The notes under the pieces were generated by a model that worked only from the letters and a program-made list of their open reading frames with translations, was not told the DNA's origin and ran no database searches. Positions 29,101 through 36,968 of a stretch of DNA of 64,000 bases are shown here, in pieces. The translations under genes and the position numbers were made by a program. The stretch comes from Streptomonospora salina (GTDB lineage: Bacteria; Actinomycetota; Actinomycetes; Streptosporangiales; Streptosporangiaceae), in NCBI RefSeq assembly GCF_014204715.1, contig NZ_JACHLY010000002.1, positions 434,001 through 498,000 of the forward strand, given 5' to 3'. Position 1 is the first letter of the stretch; the number at the start of each line of letters is the position of its first letter.

Positions 29101-29460
29101 GCGTTCGGGGTCGCCGTCGCCGCGGGCGCCGCGGCCGCGGCGGGCCAGGTCCTCGAAGCGGTGCAGGTCGACGCTGGCGGGCTCGACCTGCAGACGGTAG
29201 CCGCCGGGGTCGCCGTGCACGGGCGCGTCGCCGCCCAGGGCGCGGCGGAGCCGCGACACCAGGGCCTGCAGCGCGTTGCCGGCGTTCTCGGGCACGGCTC
29301 CGTCGCCCCAGATGCCGCGGACGAGCCGCTCGCTGCCCACGGTGCGGCCCGGTGTGAGCAGCAGCAGCACGAGCAGGCGGCGCAGGCGCGCGCCGCCGAC
29401 GGGCAGGTCCGCGCCGTCGGCGCTGGAGACCGCGAGTGGACCGAGGATGCTGAACCGCAC
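26107..29460 (-). CDS. AfsR/SARP-like BTAD regulator with NB-ARC ATPase and TPR region
   Basis: An 1117-residue transcriptional regulator. Residues 1-~95 form an OmpR-type winged helix (MRFSILGPLAV, LLVLLLLTPGRTVGSERLV). Residues ~100-245 are the bacterial transcriptional activator domain (LHRFEDLARRG, AYDRLRRGLAEDLGIDPSP). After a Pro/Ala linker comes the NB-ARC ATPase with P-loop IGPGGAGKTRLSIE near residue 320, DALLILDNCEHL and LATSREPLGI. The C-terminal ~500 residues are helical repeats of TPR type. Such proteins control secondary metabolism and differentiation. Start GTG 29460 has GGAACC upstream. No adjacent biosynthetic cluster is apparent, so its targets are unknown. Confidence 0.92.
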   Translation of the reverse strand: MRFSILGPLAVSSADGADLPVGGARLRRLLVLLLLTPGRTVGSERLVRGIWGDGAVPENAGNALQALVSRLRRALGGDAPVHGDPGGYRLQVEPASVDLHRFEDLARRGRGARGDGDPERAEELLGQALALWRGPALAELGASGAAGDTVLRLDASHRTVLLERLRLQLDLGRHDDALPEAEALAAHAPHDERPAELLVCALAAAGRQAEALTAYDRLRRGLAEDLGIDPSPHMQRLQLRLLRGELHGGSPGPGPAPAAPHEPAAAAAASPEPVAPDAPPTSEPRAVKRLPHVLTSFVAREDEVARVGALLDDERLVTLIGPGGAGKTRLSIEAGSRFVEDAAAPAERGVWFVELAPLRDGADIPHALLSGLGLSELPGMSLSSGAPPSTGDVLDRVVDHLGGRDALLILDNCEHLVGDAAQTAERLLARCPRLRVLATSREPLGIAGERLLAVPSLALPPETAGADRAGAYAAVRLFAERARAVDPGFTVGEHNAAHVVRICRELDGLPLALELAAARVRAMSVTHLAARLSDRFRLLTNGNRFALPQHQTLQAVVDWSWELLDSDERTLLHRLSVFAGGAALDAVEHVWSPGSDGGRDVWPVLFALVDKSLVSADVGDDGGEPRYRMLETVRAYGAQRLAESGEEAVVRRAHADYTLALWSRVDPHLRGPDQLGWLERLRLEHDNLTAALRWTIDSGDLACALDLLHTSCWYWQMGNSWSDLVRWCGELLRAAGDRPPAGRTVAYAACLAVHSAGADITDQEISAKGLLRAEELLAESGDRPEDHPGLLQPILLLGMFGYDRRARIARLDRTAADHPDPWVRAAARLFGGLLALHTGSGAEGSDRVFGALDSFRAIGDRWGTAHALTMAAGLGRFTDAGREMDLLEEGDALADEIGLSATRAQFAARRGIALAASGRVDAARSAVKQAHALTADSETRLICRVGDAEVACAAGDPAAAYDIAMSLGADVAAMNDIVRRQVEPGWLALLSRTAMALGDRRAALAHAAAAWAMVAPQPTGLACAEVCEQLAEVLHGEWPERAAVLLGCAESVRGLANEAGPAVARIRARARDALGADGFDRAYGFGAEYGPAGADDRVGAWLRAWGAPPTGGAWGAG

Positions 29461-29684
29461 GGTTCCATGATCGCCGATCGCCGATCGCCGCAACACCGTC
29501 GCACCAGGTTTCCTTCTCGCACGCGCCCGCACGCCCGCTGCGGGCGGGCGCACCCATCCCCGCTCGGTGCGCAGTATGGTTCGGGTATGCCGTCCCGCGC
29601 GGCCCCGGCCCGGGGCCCGCCGCGTCCGGAGTGGCGCGCCGGGCATCCGGGAGAGTCACCGTCGCATCGTTTCGCAGGAGCCCC

Positions 29685-30266
29685 ATGTTCTCGGTCGCAT
29701 CCCGTCCCTCCCGCTCGCGCCGCGCGGGAGCGCGGCTGGCCGCCGCGGGCGGCGCCGTGCTGGCCGCGGCGACGGCCGCCGGGTGCGGGACGCTGTCCTC
29801 GGGAACCGAGATCGAACTCAGCGACGAGATCAACGTGAGCAGCACGATGATGCAGTCGGGCGAGCCCGTCCCCGACGCCTACACCTGCCGGGGCGAAGGG
29901 GGCTCGCCCACGCTGCAGTGGTCGGGGCTGCCCGACGACGACGTCACCGAGTCGCTGGCTCTGGTCGTGGACGCCCCCGAAGAGGCCACGGTGTTCTGGA
30001 TGCTCTACGGCCTCGACCCGCAGACCGCCGAGCTGCGGCAGAGCACCGTCCCCCACCCGGGTGAGCAGGGCCGCAACAGCGAAGGCGACACCGCTTACGA
30101 CCCGCCGTGCTATGCCGAGGACGGCGCCGACGAGATCCGGTTCACCGTCTACGCCCTCGACGGCCGGGTGCAGGTCGCCGACGGCGCCTCGCTGGAGGAG
30201 ACCCTGGGTGCGATCGCCGACCGGACGATCGCACGCGGTTCCCTCACGGTCACCAACGGTCCGTGA
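29685..30266 (+). CDS. YbhB/YbcL (PEBP) family lipoprotein
   Basis: A 193-residue protein of the phosphatidylethanolamine-binding / Raf-kinase-inhibitor-like family. The N-terminus has a basic stretch, a hydrophobic helix and the lipobox TAAGC, so it is predicted to be a lipid-anchored exported protein. The PEBP core follows: PDAYTCRGEGGSPTLQWSGL, LALVVDAPEEATVFWMLYGL, and EIRFTVYALDG. CAGGAG precedes the ATG at 29685. The ligand is unknown. It is divergent from the BTAD regulator. Confidence 0.9.
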   Translation: MFSVASRPSRSRRAGARLAAAGGAVLAAATAAGCGTLSSGTEIELSDEINVSSTMMQSGEPVPDAYTCRGEGGSPTLQWSGLPDDDVTESLALVVDAPEEATVFWMLYGLDPQTAELRQSTVPHPGEQGRNSEGDTAYDPPCYAEDGADEIRFTVYALDGRVQVADGASLEETLGAIADRTIARGSLTVTNGP

Positions 30267-30707
30267 AATCAGACACGGGCCCGCCCCCGCGGGGGGTTCT
30301 GCGTTTCGGTGACGCGTCGTGCGTGCGCACGAGCGGAACGCCCGTCGCCCTCTGCACTCATGCCGCATCTATGCATAAAGTGGGTCCGTGCCCCCCGTTG
30401 ATTACCTCATGACCGAATCGCCTGATCGCCACGGCCGACGCAGGATCCCGGTGACCGCCCCGGGTTCCGTGTACAGCTTCGCAGGCGCGGAGGTCCGGGG
30501 ACGTCCCGCGGCCCGTACCGCGCGTCCCGTCGCGACGGGGGTCCCCCGACGGGCCGCGGTTCACCGAGGCCGCCGGGGTGCGCGCGGCTTCGCCCCCGCG
30601 CAGCGACCGCTCGCTCCGCGCGCTTCCCCACCGGCCGTCCCGATCACCCCCGCCGGTGGCAGCCATGTCGTCTACCAGGCCGCGGGCCCAAGGGTGGTGC
30701 ATTCACT
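30267..30707. other. intergenic region upstream of the YDTG-repeat protein
   Basis: Contains a 107-codon open frame from GTG 30388 that overlaps the next gene start but lacks codon bias and family resemblance. A less GC-rich stretch around 30355-30380 (TGCATCTATGCATAAAG region) may hold the promoter. Nothing else is recognised. Confidence 0.5.
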
Positions 30708-33116
30708 GTGACCATTGCGCTAATCGCGATCATCGCCGTCATCGTGGTCCTCATCGTCTTGGTGCTCATCCTGCTGGGCATGCGGGCACTCAACGCCGGC
30801 GGCGCCGACGACGGCTATGACGACTACGACGAACACGAACACGAACACGAGTCCGCGGAGGGCGAGGAGCCCGCCGCCGATCCCGAGCCGCGCGGGCGCG
30901 ACCGCCGCGGGCGCGCCGAGGCGGCGCCGGCGCGCTCCCGCAGCCGCCGCAGCAGGCCCGCCCGCGACGACGACGATTTCGCCGGCAACGATTTCTGGTC
31001 CAGCCTCTCCGGCGACGATCCCGACGACGACGAAGAGCGCCCGTTCGCCGGTTCCGGTCGGCGCGAGTCCCGGGCCGATCCGGCGTCCCGGGCCGAGTCG
31101 GCTGAGGCCCGCCGCGACACCCGGGCGGAGTCGACCGCGGCGATGGCGGCCGTGTCCGACGACGCCGAGCCCGTGTCGCCTCCGCGCCCGGCCGACACCG
31201 ATCCCCCGCGCGCGCTCGGCGGCGACGACGCCCCGCGCGGCCGGCGCAGTCGGGGCGCGCCGGAGCGGAGCGCCCCCGAGGCGCCCGCACCGCCGTCCGC
31301 GGACCCGGACGGCGACGACGGGCTGCGCATGCTGGCGAGCCTGGGGCAGGGCCCTGGACAGGGCGACGACCCGGGGCACGGGCCCGGACAGGACGCCCCG
31401 GCACCGACCGAGGAGCCGTCGGGCGCGGCGCCCGACGAACTCGGCTCGCCGAGCGGACGGGGCGCCCCGGATACGCGTGATCCGCTGACCGACCCGCGGG
31501 ACGGCCCTTCCTCTCCGGCCCGTCCGTGGACTCCGGCCGCCTCCGCCGACCCCCTCGGCCAGCCCGGCCCCGCGCCGGCCTCCGGCGGTGGTGAGCGGTC
31601 CCGTTCCGCCTCCCGGGATCCGGGTCCGCCCCCGCGCGACGACGACCCGCTCAGCGGCCCCTCCCCTCTGGGCCGCGGAGGGGCGCCCGGCTCCCCCGCC
31701 GCTTCCTCCTATGACTCCGGGTCGTTCGCGCGCGGAGGCCCGTCCTACGACGGCTCCTCCCCCGGCCCCTCCTACGATTCCGGTCCGCTCGACACCGGGG
31801 CCCCCGGCCGCTCCCCCTACGATGCCGGAGCCGGTCCCTCGGACCGCTCCTCCTACGACACCGGTTCGCACCCGCTGGCGGAGTACGGCGGATCGGCGCC
31901 GGGGGGCTCGCCCTACGACACCGGATCCCTCAACCGGCCCGCCTACGACGCCGGTCCCGCGAACCGCTCCTCCTACGACACCGGCAGCCACAGCCGGTCC
32001 GGGTACGAGGCCCCCGCCGGCCCGTCGTCCTACGACACCGGCTCCTACAACCGGCCCGCCTACGACCCGGCGGGCCCGGCTTCGCCCTACGACACCGGGT
32101 CCTACAGCCGACCGACACGCTCCCCCCACGCCCCGGCCGGGCACGGCGGGTCGGGCACCGGCGATCCGCTCACCGACCCCGCGTTCACGCCTGCGGGCAG
32201 CTCCGGTCCCGACACCGGGTCGCCGATCTGGTCGAGCCTGGAGACGGGCCCGCACCAGAGGCCGAATACGGCGCCGAACCCGCCCTCCGGGCCGGGGTAC
32301 CCGTCCGGGCCGCCCGCGGGGCAGGCGCCCCGGACCGGCCCCGCGGCAGGCGGCGGCCAGGGCGGTCCGGCCCCCACTCCCGCAGGCGGTTTCGAGGCCG
32401 CGCCCCCCTACGGCCCGGCCGATTCCTATGCCCGCGGCCCGTACGACAGCGGCCCCTACGACCACCGTCCCTACGACAGCCGCCCCTATGGCGCCCCGTC
32501 GCACCCCACGCGCCAGTCCGGCCCGATGCCGCAGGCGCCCACCGGGCCGGATCCCGCATACGGCGCGGGCCCCACAGGCCCCGCCGCACCCGACCCCGGC
32601 TACCGCGCCGGGTCCGATCCCGGCTACGGGCCCGGACCCGACCCCGGCGGCTACGGCTACGGCGGCCAGTGGCGGGGCGCCTGGGAGCAGCAGCCGTGGG
32701 GCGGGACCGCCGGCGACCGGCCGGGACCGGCGCCGCAGGGGAGCTACGACGCCTATGGGGCCCCTGCGCCCTACGGCCCCGCCGGCCCCTACCCGCCCGA
32801 GGGGTACGGCAACGGACCCTACGGCGCGCCGCAGCCCCCGTCGGGCGGCCCCGCCCCGCAGGGCGGCTACCCGGGCATCGGCGCCTCCCAGCAGGGCCCC
32901 GACACGGCCCAGCCCTATCCCGGCTACACCGACGTCCTCAGCGACTACCCGCCGATGGACCAGAACGCCGGCTACCCGCCTGCGGGCCCTGCGGGCTACG
33001 ACCCCGCGCCGGGCGAGTGGCCGCCCTATCCCGGGCGCCCCGATCCGCAGGACCAGGAGGACCCGCCCCCGCCGCCCTACGGCCAGGGGTACGGATACGG
33101 CGACGGGCGCCGTTAG
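30708..33116 (+). CDS. single-pass membrane protein with long Tyr/Pro/Gly-rich YDTG repeats
   Basis: An 802-residue protein that starts at GTG 30708 with one membrane helix (IALIAIIAVIVVLIVLVLIL) and nothing before it, then continues as a very long disordered tail. Residues ~35-60 are acidic with EHEHEHE, ~60-85 are Arg-rich, then Asp/Glu-rich. Residues ~335-470 carry repeats built on SYDTG / PYDTG / AYDAG separated by 8-15 residues, and later parts are Pro-Gly-Tyr rich (GPYDSGPYDHRPYDSRPYG). The start lacks a strong ribosome-binding site. No enzyme domain is present. The layout suggests a membrane-tethered, tyrosine-rich scaffold, possibly a phosphorylation or condensate-forming tail. This is inference only. 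Confidence 0.75.
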   Translation: MTIALIAIIAVIVVLIVLVLILLGMRALNAGGADDGYDDYDEHEHEHESAEGEEPAADPEPRGRDRRGRAEAAPARSRSRRSRPARDDDDFAGNDFWSSLSGDDPDDDEERPFAGSGRRESRADPASRAESAEARRDTRAESTAAMAAVSDDAEPVSPPRPADTDPPRALGGDDAPRGRRSRGAPERSAPEAPAPPSADPDGDDGLRMLASLGQGPGQGDDPGHGPGQDAPAPTEEPSGAAPDELGSPSGRGAPDTRDPLTDPRDGPSSPARPWTPAASADPLGQPGPAPASGGGERSRSASRDPGPPPRDDDPLSGPSPLGRGGAPGSPAASSYDSGSFARGGPSYDGSSPGPSYDSGPLDTGAPGRSPYDAGAGPSDRSSYDTGSHPLAEYGGSAPGGSPYDTGSLNRPAYDAGPANRSSYDTGSHSRSGYEAPAGPSSYDTGSYNRPAYDPAGPASPYDTGSYSRPTRSPHAPAGHGGSGTGDPLTDPAFTPAGSSGPDTGSPIWSSLETGPHQRPNTAPNPPSGPGYPSGPPAGQAPRTGPAAGGGQGGPAPTPAGGFEAAPPYGPADSYARGPYDSGPYDHRPYDSRPYGAPSHPTRQSGPMPQAPTGPDPAYGAGPTGPAAPDPGYRAGSDPGYGPGPDPGGYGYGGQWRGAWEQQPWGGTAGDRPGPAPQGSYDAYGAPAPYGPAGPYPPEGYGNGPYGAPQPPSGGPAPQGGYPGIGASQQGPDTAQPYPGYTDVLSDYPPMDQNAGYPPAGPAGYDPAPGEWPPYPGRPDPQDQEDPPPPPYGQGYGYGDGRR
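31710..32110 (+). repeat. YD(T/S/A)G codon-level repeats
   Basis: About eleven copies of a short unit TCCTACGACACCGG (with variants) encode the YDTG-type repeats inside the preceding gene. Spacing is irregular, which suggests expansion by slippage and drift rather than a recent tandem array. Confidence 0.75.
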
Positions 33117-33422
33117 CCGATCGCGCTCGGGCGGCGCATCCTCCGGCGACGGGGCCGGTTTCCCCGATGAGGCACCGCAGACGGGCGGGGCGCGCACGGC
33201 GCGCCCCGCCCTCGGCGTTTCGGCGGGTTCCGCCCCCTCCGCCTCCGAGCGAGCACAATGGAAACGGTTATCGACATCGTCGCGAATACCGGCCCCCGAA
33301 GCGCTCACGATTGACTACAGTAAGTAACCGGCTGACGTTCGTCGGGTCATGGGCCGCTGAGCCGGGCCCGCGCGAGGCCGCTGTCCCAGAGCGCCATTCG
33401 ATCGCACCCACCGGGGGTACAC
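33117..33422. other. intergenic region with terminator, upstream of SulP-carbonic anhydrase gene
   Basis: After the terminator hairpin at 33183-33211 the sequence becomes less GC-rich around 33255-33340 (TTGACTACAG and nearby), a likely promoter area for the transporter gene. No gene is seen. Confidence 0.5.
33183..33211 (+). terminator. hairpin terminator of the YDTG-repeat gene
   Basis: Perfect 13-bp stem GGGCGGGGCGCGC / GCGCGCCCCGCCC with a three-base loop, 66 bp after the stop codon. There is no T-run. Confidence 0.55.
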
Positions 33423-35783
33423 ATGCGTCACGACGCCCAGGGAACACCGACCCCGCACCAGGAGGGGAGCCGCGGCCCGCTCCACCGCATCCGTTCCCTG
33501 CCTTTACTCGGCAACGTCCCCGGCGACGTCGCCGCATCGCTTGTGGTCTTCCTCGTGGCCGTCCCGCTGTCGCTGGGCATCGCCGTCGCCTCGGGGGCGC
33601 CGCTGATCGCCGGGATCGTCGCCGCCGTGGTCGGCGGCATCGTCGGCGCCGTCGCCGGCGGATCGGCAGTGCAGGTCAGCGGGCCCGCCGCCGGGCTCAC
33701 CATCATCGTCGCCGACCTGGTCACCTCCTACGGGTGGCGGGTCACCTGCCTGATCACCCTGCTGGCGGGGATGGTGCAGATCGGACTGGGCGCCTGCCGC
33801 ATCGCGCGAGCGGCTCTGGCGGTCTCGCCCGCGGTCGTCCACGGCATGCTCGCGGGGGTCGGTGTCACCATCGCCCTCGCCCAGCTGCACGTCCTGCTCG
33901 GCGGCGCCCCGCAGAGCTCGGCGCTGGCCAACATCGCGGAGCTGCCCCGCCGGCTCGCGGACAACCACACGCCCGCCGTCGCCGTCGGCGTGCTGACCGT
34001 CGCCGTGCTGCTGGCCTGGCCCCGGCTTCCCGGCCTGCGCCGGCTGCGCCGGCTACCCGCGGCCCTGATCGCCGTCACCGGGTCCACCGCCGTGGCCGCG
34101 GCGGCCGGCTGGGACGTCGAACGCGTCGACCTGCCCGAATCCCCGGTGACCGCGTGGAGCGGTCCTGCGCTGCCCGCGACCGGCGACCTGCACGGGGTGG
34201 CTCTGGGCGTGGTGGCGGTGGCCCTGGTCGCCAGCGTGGAGTCCCTGCTGTGCGCCATCGCCGTCGACCGCCTGCACGAGGGGCCGCGCGTGGACCTCAA
34301 CCGCGAGCTCGTCGGCCAGGGCTGCGCCAACACCGCCAGCGGCGCGCTGGGCGGGCTTCCCATCGCCGGTGTCGTCGTGCGCAGCACCACCAACGTCCGA
34401 GCGGGCGGGCGCACTCCGCTGGCGGCGATGCTGCACGGCGTGTGGATCCTGGTCTTCATCGCCGTGTTCGCCCACGCCGTGGAGCTGATCCCGCTGGCAT
34501 CGCTGGCCGGGCTGCTCGTGGTGATCGGCCTGCAGATGGTCAACCTCGCCCACCTGCGCGACCTCCGGCGCCACCGCGAAGCCGGCATCTACGCCGGCGC
34601 GCTGCTGGCAGTGGTGGTCTTCGGGCTGCTGGAAGGGGTCGTCATCGGCTTCGCGCTGTCGATGCTGATCTCACTGCGCCGGCTGACCCGGGTGAGCGTG
34701 CTCACCGAGGAGCGGGCCGGCCGATGGCACATCGTCGTCCAGGGGTCGCTGACCTTCCTGGGCGTTCCGCGGGTCGCCCACGTGCTGCGCAACGTCCCCG
34801 TCGGTGCCCACGTCGACCTGGATCTGCACGTGGACTTCATGGACCACGCCGCCTTCGAGTCGATCCACTCGTGGCGGCTGGACCACGAGCGCACCGGAGG
34901 AAGCGTCGACATCGACGAGGTGCACGAGAACTGGTACGAACAGCGGACCCGGCAGGCCCCGCCGGAAGGAAAGACCGCGCCGTCCGGCCTGGCCCGGTGG
35001 TGGGCCCCGTGGGGCATGCGCGGAGGTTTCGACGCCGCGGCGCCGCCGTCGGGCCTGCTGCTCAGCGGTGCGCGCGAATACCACGCCAGCACGGCCGGAC
35101 GGATGCAGGCGGTGATGAGCCGGCTGGCGCACCGCCAGCGCCCCCGGGCCCTGTTCATCACCTGCGCCGACTCCCGGGTGGTGCCCAACCTCATCACCGC
35201 CAGCGGTCCCGGCGACCTGTTCACGCTGCGCAATATCGGCAACCTGGTACCGCCGCGCAGCGGAGAGCCTTCCGACGACTCCGTCGGCGCCGCCGTCGAG
35301 TACGCCGTCGCGGTGCTGGACGTGCCCTCGGTAGTCGTGTGCGGCCACTCCCACTGCGGCGCGATGAAGGCGCTGCTGGAAGGCACCGGCGATCCCGACT
35401 CCGAACTCGGCCAGCTGGGGCGCTGGCTCGCCCACGGCGGCACCAGCCTGGCCCGGGCCGACCACGCCCGCCTGGAGTCCGCGCCGGCCCCGGAGGCGAT
35501 GCGCACCCTGTCGCAGGCGAACGTGGTCCAGCAGCTGGAGAACCTGCTCACCTACCCGGCCGTGCGGCGCGGGGTCGAGCAGGGCCGGCTGGAACTGTCG
35601 GGGATGTACTACGACCTGGAGTCGGCCGAGGTGCATGTACTCGGCGCCGACGGCGCCTTCGCTCCGGTCCCGACCGCGTCCGAAGCGCCGGAGGCCCCTG
35701 CCCGGTCCGGGCCGCAGCCGACCGCCCCGCTCCCCGGCACCGGCGGAGGGGACGCCGCTGCGGCGTCCGGGCGCACACCCTGA
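33423..35783 (+). CDS. SulP anion transporter fused to beta-carbonic anhydrase
   Basis: A 786-residue fusion. Residues ~20-400 form a SulP/SLC26 transporter with 10-12 membrane segments (GDVAASLVVFLVAVPLSLGI, GPAAGLTIIVADLV, LLAGMVQIGLGACR). A short STAS-like domain follows (VVQGSLTFLGVPRVAHVLRN to about 500). Residues ~540-760 are a beta-class carbonic anhydrase with CADSR (Cys581, Asp583, Arg585) and CGHSHCGAMK (His642, Cys645) as zinc site and catalytic dyad. Such fusions are thought to couple bicarbonate transport to CO2 hydration. All catalytic residues are intact. The C-terminus is a short disordered tail. A 20-bp stem terminator follows. Confidence 0.95.
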   Translation: MRHDAQGTPTPHQEGSRGPLHRIRSLPLLGNVPGDVAASLVVFLVAVPLSLGIAVASGAPLIAGIVAAVVGGIVGAVAGGSAVQVSGPAAGLTIIVADLVTSYGWRVTCLITLLAGMVQIGLGACRIARAALAVSPAVVHGMLAGVGVTIALAQLHVLLGGAPQSSALANIAELPRRLADNHTPAVAVGVLTVAVLLAWPRLPGLRRLRRLPAALIAVTGSTAVAAAAGWDVERVDLPESPVTAWSGPALPATGDLHGVALGVVAVALVASVESLLCAIAVDRLHEGPRVDLNRELVGQGCANTASGALGGLPIAGVVVRSTTNVRAGGRTPLAAMLHGVWILVFIAVFAHAVELIPLASLAGLLVVIGLQMVNLAHLRDLRRHREAGIYAGALLAVVVFGLLEGVVIGFALSMLISLRRLTRVSVLTEERAGRWHIVVQGSLTFLGVPRVAHVLRNVPVGAHVDLDLHVDFMDHAAFESIHSWRLDHERTGGSVDIDEVHENWYEQRTRQAPPEGKTAPSGLARWWAPWGMRGGFDAAAPPSGLLLSGAREYHASTAGRMQAVMSRLAHRQRPRALFITCADSRVVPNLITASGPGDLFTLRNIGNLVPPRSGEPSDDSVGAAVEYAVAVLDVPSVVVCGHSHCGAMKALLEGTGDPDSELGQLGRWLAHGGTSLARADHARLESAPAPEAMRTLSQANVVQQLENLLTYPAVRRGVEQGRLELSGMYYDLESAEVHVLGADGAFAPVPTASEAPEAPARSGPQPTAPLPGTGGGDAAAASGRTP

Positions 35784-35788
35784 CTCCG

Positions 35789-35845
35789 AGCGGGCCCGGC
35801 GGGGCGCGCGCCCGTCACCCGGCGCCGCGCCCCGCCGGGCCCGCT
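35789..35845. terminator. bidirectional hairpin terminator
   Basis: A perfect 20-bp inverted repeat (AGCGGGCCCGGCGGGGCGCG and its complement) with a 17-base loop fills the convergent gap between the transporter gene and the small membrane protein gene. Confidence 0.75.
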
Positions 35846-35852
35846 GTACCGC

Positions 35853-35993
35853 TCACTCATCGGTGTCCCCGTCGTCGCGCCCGTCGTTGCGGACGTCGGA
35901 GGAGTGGTAGCCGGCGAACGCGACGATGACGATGATCGCGATGATCGGCAGGGCGAACAGGATCACCCAGATCGTGAACAAGGCAGCTCTCAC
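35853..35993 (-). CDS. small single-pass membrane protein (46 aa)
   Basis: GTG at 35993 opens a 46-residue frame with a clear membrane helix (FTIWVILFALPIIAIIVIVA) preceded by three residues and followed by a hydrophilic acidic tail (GYHSSDVRNDGRDDGDTDE). Third codon positions fit the genome bias. There is no strong Shine-Dalgarno. No family is recognised, but short membrane proteins with this 'helix plus DGD tail' are common in actinomycetes. Confidence 0.6.
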   Translation of the reverse strand: MRAALFTIWVILFALPIIAIIVIVAFAGYHSSDVRNDGRDDGDTDE

Positions 35994-36531
35994 CGAAACC
36001 CGACTCGCATGCGGAAGCGGGCGCGCGTTCGCACCCCCGCCGCAGGCCCGTGCAGGGCCCGCCCGGACCCTCCCAATCTAACCCGCCGGGACGCGCACGC
36101 ATACGCACAACCCCGCAGTGGCAGGCATTCCGGCGGTTGAAGCCGCCGGGCGCCGGCGCCGGGCCGCATGCGGGACGCAGACGCAGAGCCGGATCCTGCG
36201 GGCCGGGGCCGTGTCCACCGATCGCAGCCGCGCGGTTCCGCACACCGGGAGACGCCCGCCGATGCCTTCGGCGACACTGGCCGAAGCGTCCGCGTGCCGG
36301 GCGGGACGCCTTTTCCGGGGGAGACCGGCGCGCGGGGATCGCCCAGCGCCGCCAGGGCTCGCCGCCGCTGCGGCGCTTCAGCAGGCGCTCCGGCCGAGCG
36401 GGGAGCTTCGCCCGACCGCGAAGGCCGCGGCCGCGGCGCTGCGGACACCGCACCGAATCCCGCCACTGCAGCCCCCGGTCTGCACCAGCACCGGAACACG
36501 GACCTCGCACACCCGAAAACGCGCAGGTGAG
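35994..36531. other. intergenic region downstream of rnpB
   Basis: About 540 bp between the small membrane gene and the 3' end of RNase P RNA. Open frames on both strands lack codon bias and run into rnpB. It presumably holds the rnpB terminator and the promoter of the small gene. No clear feature is resolved. Confidence 0.55.
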
Positions 36532-36919
36532 AGGGAGTCGGCCGATAAGCCGGATTCTGTCGGTCCTCGCGGACCGGACGGCCATCCGTCTGGGACCGCC
36601 GTTGCCGGCGGCCTCGGTGCGGTCTACCCGCGAACCTCGGGCGGGCAGCCCTCGAACGTCCGCGCTGGGGGCGCACGCGCCCCCGTCTTGACCTTGCTCC
36701 GGGTGGGGTTTACCGAGCCGACCGGATCGCTCCGGCCGCTGGTGGTCTCTTACACCACCGTTTCACCCTTACCACCGCACGCGGTGGCGGTTTGTTCTCT
36801 GTGGCACTTTCCCGCGGGTCGCCCCGGGTCGGTGTTACCGACCACCCTGCCCTGTGGAGTCCGGACTTTCCTCGACACCGCGAAACGGCGCCGCGGCCGC
36901 CTGGCCGACTCCCCCTCGG
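36532..36919 (-). ncRNA. rnpB: RNase P RNA, class A
   Basis: Catalytic RNA that matures tRNA 5' ends. Read on the minus strand it starts near GAGGGGGAGTCGGCC and ends near GGCCGACTCCCTCTC, which pair to form helix P1. The universally conserved GAGGAAAGTCCGGACTCC (near 36870), CACAGAGAACAAACCGC, GGTAAGGGTGAAACGGTG and the 3' element AGAATCCGGCTTATCGGCC are all present, in the right order for a bacterial type A molecule of about 388 nt. It is followed upstream on the same strand by the RNase HI gene's 3' end. Confidence 0.97.
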
Positions 36920-36968
36920 TGACAGCCTACCGCGCCGCGCGCCCGGTCGGTGAACGGCGCCCGCGGGC

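Noticed and set aside
30388-30711. 107-codon frame just before the YDTG-repeat gene
   Set aside because: Third-position GC is only moderate, the product is Arg/Pro/Ala-rich without recognisable domain, and it overlaps the next start.
30720-33308. 862-codon open frame antisense to the YDTG-repeat gene, and another long plus-strand frame at 31588-33327
   Set aside because: Their products are Arg/Gly/Val- or Arg/Pro/Thr-rich low complexity with poor codon bias; the plus-strand frame at 30708 has the membrane start and proper third-position GC.
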